DNA of 64,000 bases from Natrinema thermotolerans DSM 11552 (GTDB lineage Archaea > Halobacteriota > Halobacteria > Halobacteriales > Natrialbaceae). A program made the translations under genes and the position numbers. A model generated the notes under the pieces. The model did no database searches, was not told the origin of the DNA, and saw nothing but the letters and a program-made list of their open reading frames with translations. The DNA lies in contig AOIR01000031.1 in NCBI GenBank assembly GCA_000337115.1, positions 1 to 64,000 on the forward strand. Direction: 5' to 3'. Every line of letters begins with the position of its first letter. The stretch's first letter is position 1. Below are positions 59,831 through 64,000 of this stretch, one piece after another.

Positions 59831-61423
59831 TTACGCCTCGTCCTCGAGCAGCCGGTCGAGCATCTCGTCGGGATCGAACCGCTCCAAGTCGTCGTATCCC
59901 TGCCCGACGCCGAGGAACAGGATCGGCTTCCCGGTGACGTGAGCGATCGAAATCGCCGCGCCGCCGTTGGAGTCGGCGTCGGCCTTCGTCAGGATCGCGC
60001 CGTCGATCTCGGCGGCGTCGTTGAACTCCCGAGCGCGGTTGACCGCGTCCTGTCCCGCCACCGCCTCGTCGACGAACAGCGTCATGTCCGGGCCGACGAC
60101 GCGGTCGATCTTCTCGAGTTGATCCATCAGTCCCTCGTCGGTGTGGAGCCGGCCGGCGGTATCGCCCAGCACGACGTCGACGTCGTTGGCCTCGGCGTAC
60201 TCGACGGCGTCGTACAACACCGCAGCGGGGTCGCCGCCCTGTTCGTGACTGATGAGTTTCGTCTCGAGCGCGTCGGCGTGTTCCTGGATCTGCTCGTTGG
60301 CACCGGCGCGGTAGGTGTCGCCGTTGGCCATCACTGTCGAGTAGCCCCGCTCCTCGAAGTAGCGGCTCAGTTTGGCGATCGAGGTCGTCTTCCCGACACC
60401 GTTGACGCCGGTGAAGACGATGGTGACCGGCTTGTCGGCCTCGGCGATGCGCTCGTCGAAGTCGAACTGACCGACGCTGATCACGTCGTAGATCGCGTTG
60501 TGTAGCGCGTCCTCGACGACCTCGCCGGTCGAGGTCGTGAAGGTCCGGGTCTCCCCGATCAGTTCGTCGCGGATGTTGTCGAGGATCTCCTCGGCGACGC
60601 CCATCTCGACGTCGCTGGAAAGCAGCGCCATCTCGAGTTCGTGCAGCGGCCCCTCGAGGTCCTCTTCCTCGATGACGAACTTCCCCTTGACGAGGGACTT
60701 GGCCTTCGCGCCGAAGCCGGTCCCGCCGTTGTCGGCGGTCGCATCGTCCTCGTCGGCGTCGGCCTCATCCGTGGTCTCGTCGGCGTCCCCGGCGACTGGC
60801 CCCTCGTCGACCGCCGTTTCGGCGGCCGGGTCGTCGACCGTCGCCGTCTCTGCCGCCGCCTCGTCCGGCGTCGCGGCGTCGACCGGCTCGTCGTCGGAAC
60901 CGGTTTCGTCGGCATCGGATTCGGCGTCGTCGGACGACCCCGAAAAGAGCGAGCGGGCTCTGGCACCGAGCCCGGTCCGACCGCCGTCGTCTTCGTCGTC
61001 CGCCGCGGCCTCGTCGTCTTCGTCGACGGCCGGCCCCTCGTCCGAGACCGGTTCGTCCGGGGCCGAACCGGCGTCGTCGGCCTCGAGATCGGGGCCGGTC
61101 GCTGGTTCCTGCCCCGCGGATTCGGCCGCGTCCGCGGTGGCGGTCTCGGTCGTCGGCTCCGTTCCCGACTCGGAGGTGACCGACGCGTCCGGTTCGACCG
61201 TGGCGGCCGCCGTCTCGGCGTCGGCGGTAGTATCGGTGGCTTCCGCGTCCGCCGACCTCGCCGGTTCCGCGTCGGCCGACTCCGTCGGTTCGGTATCGGC
61301 GTCGCCGTCGGCGAGTTCGTCCGCTTCGAGGTCTTCCTCGTCGACCTCCTCGACGTTCTCCTCGGCGGCTTCTTCGGCGTCGTCGCGGAAGCTTCCGAGC
61401 TTGTCCTTCAGGTTATCGAACAT
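59831..61423 (-). CDS. ftsY: signal recognition particle receptor FtsY
   Basis: A 530-residue SRP receptor GTPase. The C-terminal NG domain shows FTGVNGVGKTTSIAKLSRYF (G1), NGDTYRAGANEQI, VLGDTAGRLHTDEGLMDQLE (G3) and AILTKADADSNGGAAI (G4). The N-terminal 220 residues are an extremely acidic, Ala/Asp/Glu/Thr-rich low-complexity arm, longer than in most haloarchaeal FtsY proteins that I know of, which may lie along the membrane surface. It closes the rpl18a-pfdA-ftsY run, 28 nt after pfdA. FtsY brings SRP-bound ribosomes to SecY. Confidence 0.93.
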   Translation of the reverse strand: MFDNLKDKLGSFRDDAEEAAEENVEEVDEEDLEADELADGDADTEPTESADAEPARSADAEATDTTADAETAAATVEPDASVTSESGTEPTTETATADAAESAGQEPATGPDLEADDAGSAPDEPVSDEGPAVDEDDEAAADDEDDGGRTGLGARARSLFSGSSDDAESDADETGSDDEPVDAATPDEAAAETATVDDPAAETAVDEGPVAGDADETTDEADADEDDATADNGGTGFGAKAKSLVKGKFVIEEEDLEGPLHELEMALLSSDVEMGVAEEILDNIRDELIGETRTFTTSTGEVVEDALHNAIYDVISVGQFDFDERIAEADKPVTIVFTGVNGVGKTTSIAKLSRYFEERGYSTVMANGDTYRAGANEQIQEHADALETKLISHEQGGDPAAVLYDAVEYAEANDVDVVLGDTAGRLHTDEGLMDQLEKIDRVVGPDMTLFVDEAVAGQDAVNRAREFNDAAEIDGAILTKADADSNGGAAISIAHVTGKPILFLGVGQGYDDLERFDPDEMLDRLLEDEA

Positions 61424-61451
61424 GGCTGGCGATGAAAGTATCTACGCCGCG

Positions 61452-61898
61452 TTACTCGTCGGGCTGGCCCTGGCCCATTCCCTGCATCTGCTGTTGCATC
61501 GCCTGCTGCTGGAGCTGCTGGGCCTGCTGCTCGAGTTCGTCGCTCTCGGTCTCGAGTTCCGAGATCTCCTCGTTGAGTTCGTCGATCTGGTCGTCGAGGT
61601 GATCCTTCTTGTTCTCGAGGGCGTCGACGGCGTCGCCCTCCTCGAACTCCGCGGCGTAGTCGGCGCCGAGGTCGACGATGACCTCGTCGATGTTTTCGAT
61701 CGTCGTTCGCAGGTAGGCACCGCCGCCAAGCGGCATCTGGACCGTCGAGCCGGTCTCGAGGGTCTCGATCGCTTCGATGGCCTCGTCGACCTCGGTCTGT
61801 TCCTGTCGCAGGGCTTCGACGTTCGCCTGCAGACCTTCGATCTGTTCTTCGATCTCCTGAAGCTCCTGGGACAGCTGCTGGAGTTGCTGCTGACCCAT
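61452..61898 (-). CDS. pfdA: prefoldin subunit alpha
   Basis: A 148-residue chaperone subunit with two long coiled coils (residues 2-45 and 95-140) around a beta hairpin region (VQMPLGGGAYLRTTIENIDE). It forms the hexamer that hands unfolded proteins to the thermosome. The C-terminus is Gln/Met-rich (QQQAMQQQMQGMGQGQ). Its ATG shares one base with the rpl18a stop (TAATG), so both are translated together. Confidence 0.93.
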   Translation of the reverse strand: MGQQQLQQLSQELQEIEEQIEGLQANVEALRQEQTEVDEAIEAIETLETGSTVQMPLGGGAYLRTTIENIDEVIVDLGADYAAEFEEGDAVDALENKKDHLDDQIDELNEEISELETESDELEQQAQQLQQQAMQQQMQGMGQGQPDE

Positions 61899-62071
61899 TA
61901 TTGGGATACCTCCTCGAGTTCGATCTCGGTACGTTTGAGCCCGTGCTGGCTTCCGAGCTGCGTGTAGGCGTATTCGCGAGCGACGTTCTCGTTCTCGGCG
62001 TCGATGGTCGTCTCGAACTCCGCGAACCCGTCGCGGTTCTTGAACCGACCACTGACCGTAAATTGACTCAT
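61898..62071 (-). CDS. rpl18a: 50S ribosomal protein LX (L18a/L20e)
   Basis: A 57-residue ribosomal protein starting MSQFTVSGRFKNRDGFAEFE and continuing with the LX pattern (YTQLGSQHGLKRTEIELEEV). It belongs to the L18ae/LX family of the archaeal large subunit. It is shorter than usual gene cut-offs but shows clear coupling to pfdA through TAATG. Gene order rpl18a-pfdA-ftsY is conserved across haloarchaea. Confidence 0.93.
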   Translation of the reverse strand: MSQFTVSGRFKNRDGFAEFETTIDAENENVAREYAYTQLGSQHGLKRTEIELEEVSQ

Positions 62072-62221
62072 GCCTATCCCTCCGGCAGGCAGTCGGAAGA
62101 ATCTTCCCTTCCCATTCGACGGCCGCCGACCGACGCGAGGTGCCGGAACGAGGGTCTCTCCCCGACGTTCCCCACGAGCGAAGGGTCAAGCGTTTTCCGA
62201 CGGGCGATCGAACCCGGCCGC

Positions 62222-62533
62222 ATGAGCGAACTCGATCCCGACGAGTTGTTGCCCAGCGAGCGAATGCGAGAGCAGGCCCTCGAGGGCGCGGTCACCCAGA
62301 TCCATCGCGGCCAGCAGTATGCCGACGAAGGAGACACGTTCGTGATCGACGACACGACCTTCGAGGTGACTGCGGTTCGGGAGCGGACGCTCGGGGACCT
62401 GACCGACGAGGACGCCCGAGCCGAAGGGATGGACGACCTCGAGGGGTATCGACGCATGCTCGATCACGCTCACGAGAACTTCGAGTGGGACGACGACAGC
62501 GACGTCGTCCGCCATCGGTTCGAACGGCAGTAA
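62222..62533 (+). CDS. ASCH-like domain protein
   Basis: A 103-residue acidic protein starting MSELDPDELLPSERMREQAL. GDTFVIDDTTFEVTAVRERT then LGDLTDEDARAEGMDDLEGY matches the strand-helix end of an ASCH domain, a fold used for RNA binding in other lineages. The last residues (DDDSDVVRHRFERQ) are typical. Inserted between tif6 and rpl18a on the opposite strand, it may be a translation-related accessory gene, but that is only position. It is directly convergent with the next gene. Confidence 0.68.
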   Translation: MSELDPDELLPSERMREQALEGAVTQIHRGQQYADEGDTFVIDDTTFEVTAVRERTLGDLTDEDARAEGMDDLEGYRRMLDHAHENFEWDDDSDVVRHRFERQ

Positions 62534-62857
62534 TCAGTCCTCGAGTCGCCGAAGCGGCCGTTGTCCATCGTTTTCGACCGTACCGACCGGCACGTTCGGG
62601 CGAGAGCGAGCGGGCGCGGGCGACGACGGCGACCGGGACGCCGCGAGCAGCCCCCACATGAGCCCGGTTGCGAGGAGGCCGACCGCGGCCAGCGACATGC
62701 CCATCGTCGCGAACGTGATCGCGTAGACGCCACCCAGCGCCATTTTGGGAACGCTCGTCGCGAGAGGGATCCGCGCGTTTACGTCCCGAAGCGCGGGCGC
62801 GAGAACGACCACCGAGAGCAGACTACCGGCCATGAAGAGCAAATCCTGCCAGACCAT
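62534..62857 (-). CDS. small three-span membrane protein
   Basis: A 107-residue protein with helices at about residues 6-24, 38-54 and 55-73, then a Pro/Arg-rich cytoplasmic tail (SPSSPAPARSRPNVPVG). The first helix follows MVWQDLLFMAGSLLSVVVLA. No signature of a known family is visible, and the type is common in haloarchaea. It follows tif6 by about 135 nt on the same strand. Its stop abuts the stop of the ASCH-like gene, with no spacer. Confidence 0.65.
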   Translation of the reverse strand: MVWQDLLFMAGSLLSVVVLAPALRDVNARIPLATSVPKMALGGVYAITFATMGMSLAAVGLLATGLMWGLLAASRSPSSPAPARSRPNVPVGTVENDGQRPLRRLED

Positions 62858-62992
62858 ACAGAGAGTACTCGCTACCGAGTAAATATAGACATCGGTCGGG
62901 AACGGTCTCGAGAAGACGAAATACCGGCGTCAAGCGGCGTCGATCGCGGCCGCTCGAGAAGACGTGAGAATCGAAATCGGGGGGACTGACCG

Positions 62993-63658
62993 TCAGTCGA
63001 GATAGCCCAGCGCGTCCTCGATCCGGCCGAGTTCGGGGCCGGTCGTGTCCTCGCCGACGACGTAGCCGGCCTCGTTGGCGATCAGGCCGGAGCCGACCAA
63101 CGGCGCGCCGTAGTTGACCGTGCCGACGTCGGCCCGAACGTCCAGGGCCTCCTCGAGCGCGTCGAGTTCCTCGTCGGTGGCTTTCGGGTGACAGAGGACG
63201 CCGGTGTTGGTCGCCACCGCGGCGGTTCCGACGGTCCGGACGCCGGCGAGGTCGCCGCGTTCGACGGGGACCTCGAGGGTGTCTTCGACGATCCCGATCG
63301 CCTCGCGGGGCAGATCCGGATGGACGTAGGCCCCGTAATCGTTCGCGAGGACGACGTTGCCGGCGGCATTGATACTGCCGGGCAGTTCGGCGACGGGCAC
63401 GTCGATCTCGTCCGCGAGGGTCTCGAGTTCGTACTCGAGGACCCGGGAGCTGACGAGCAGGCCGTTCTCGTTACCCGTCGCTAGGGCACCGACCGTCGAG
63501 GAGCCGCCGACGGTCGTGGGAACGACGGGGACCTCGAGTTCGTCGGACAGATCGGCGACGACGTCGTCGTCGACATCGTGGCGAACGAGTACGCACGAGT
63601 CGGTCGCGCGGGCGAAGACGCCGACGTAGGCCGACCCGGCGAAGGCGAGGCGTTGCAA
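62993..63658 (-). CDS. tif6: translation initiation factor aIF6
   Basis: A 221-residue factor that binds the large ribosomal subunit and keeps subunits apart. [20 protein letters not shown] opens the first of five repeat blades, and [60 protein letters not shown] and [20 protein letters not shown] mark the others. It begins with TTG, two bases after the rpl31e stop; no ATG or GTG in the correct region gives the conserved N-terminus. It is translated with rpl31e. Confidence 0.93.
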   Translation of the reverse strand: MQRLAFAGSAYVGVFARATDSCVLVRHDVDDDVVADLSDELEVPVVPTTVGGSSTVGALATGNENGLLVSSRVLEYELETLADEIDVPVAELPGSINAAGNVVLANDYGAYVHPDLPREAIGIVEDTLEVPVERGDLAGVRTVGTAAVATNTGVLCHPKATDEELDALEEALDVRADVGTVNYGAPLVGSGLIANEAGYVVGEDTTGPELGRIEDALGYLD

Positions 63659-63660
63659 GT

Positions 63661-63939
63661 TTAGTCGGCGACCTCGGCTTCGACGACCGCTTCGCCCTCT
63701 TCGTCGAAGCGGGCCGCGCGGACGCGAAGCTTTCGCGGCGGGTTCGAACGCCCGTTCGACCAGACTTCCTCGTTGATCGAGGGGTCCAGTCGGATGGCGT
63801 CTTCCTCGACCGCGAAGTGTTTCGCGAGGTGTTCGCGGACCAGTCGCATCGCGTAGTCGGCGGCCTCGTGGTTCGCGCCCTTCTTGACGTCTCGCAGGGG
63901 AACGGTGACGACGCGTTCCTCGAAATCACTTGCACTCAT
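63661..63939 (-). CDS. rpl31e: 50S ribosomal protein L31e
   Basis: A 92-residue large-subunit protein, [20 protein letters not shown] then [40 protein letters not shown] and [19 protein letters not shown], which is the full L31e pattern, acidic as usual in halophiles. It starts two bases after the rpl39e stop and ends two bases before tif6, so the three form a tight operon. Confidence 0.95.
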   Translation of the reverse strand: MSASDFEERVVTVPLRDVKKGANHEAADYAMRLVREHLAKHFAVEEDAIRLDPSINEEVWSNGRSNPPRKLRVRAARFDEEGEAVVEAEVAD

Positions 63940-63941
63940 CG

Positions 63942-64000
63942 TTACTCGTCAGTGTCGTTGCGCCGCCAGTTGCGTCGCTTGGGGTTGCGCTGGACTTCCA
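63942..64000 (-). CDS. rpl39e: 50S ribosomal protein L39e, C-terminal part
   Basis: Nineteen residues plus a stop, ending EVQRNPKRRNWRRNDTDE, the known C-terminus of haloarchaeal L39e. The rest lies beyond the window edge. It is the first gene of the rpl39e-rpl31e-tif6 operon. Confidence 0.9.
   Translation of the reverse strand, partial: EVQRNPKRRNWRRNDTDE

Noticed and set aside
1-64000. CRISPR array, rRNA operon or full insertion sequence
   Set aside because: No regularly spaced repeats, no rRNA sequence and no transposase gene were found.

Overview
The window is chromosomal DNA from a halophilic archaeon of the class Halobacteria, most likely the Natrialbales (Natrinema/Haloterrigena-like). 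The evidence is strongly acidic proteins, high-GC codon use with many CTCGAG hexamers, and leaderless genes with a TATA-like box about 25-30 nt before the ATG. Typical archaeal information genes (MCM, TFB, SRP54, FtsY, prefoldin, aIF6, L31e, L39e, LX) and the LysW-type arginine pathway support this.

Left edge (1 to about 8.1 kb): an accessory region of lower GC. It holds a truncated gene, small zinc-finger proteins, an orphan multi-pass membrane protein, two winged-helix regulators, a tyrosine integrase translationally coupled to a 53-residue zinc-ribbon protein, and a DUF3800-like RNase H-fold protein. It also holds about 2.5 kb of almost gene-free DNA packed with palindromes and repeats. 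One 41-nt module beside the integrase recurs, inverted, next to the tRNA-Arg gene at 39 kb, where the tRNA 3' end is also duplicated.

Core (8.1-24.9 kb): DUF502, mcm, a TFB, thrC, and a nearly complete arginine pathway on the minus strand. argG-argH is followed by a separate argW-argX-argC-argB-argD-argE-argF operon, so glutamate becomes arginine through the carrier protein ArgW. Upstream of argG a promoter drives a candidate 30-residue leader peptide that ends in an arginine run. Its stop codon sits in the loop of a perfect hairpin, and a T-tract follows before argG. This looks like an arginine attenuator and is the most interesting signal in the window.

Middle (25-54 kb): mostly single housekeeping genes. 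They include an XPD/Rad3-like helicase, a CDF transporter, threonine aldolase, an M29 aminopeptidase, UspA, an esterase/VOC pair, a GCS2-type glutamate-cysteine ligase, tRNA-Arg(TCT), SRP54, a TumE-like toxin with its winged-helix partner, a bis-gamma-glutamylcystine reductase-like flavoenzyme, a Bat-type regulator, two rhodaneses, thiM-thiE and an AEC transporter.

Right end (55-64 kb): an overlapping gene pair encodes a ferredoxin/FrhB (F420-type) protein and a siroheme sulfite/nitrite reductase. Together they resemble a split form of methanogen Fsr. Beyond it lie the conserved archaeal genes ftsY, pfdA, rpl18a, tif6, rpl31e and the end of rpl39e. All functional statements come from reading the sequence; no database search was run.
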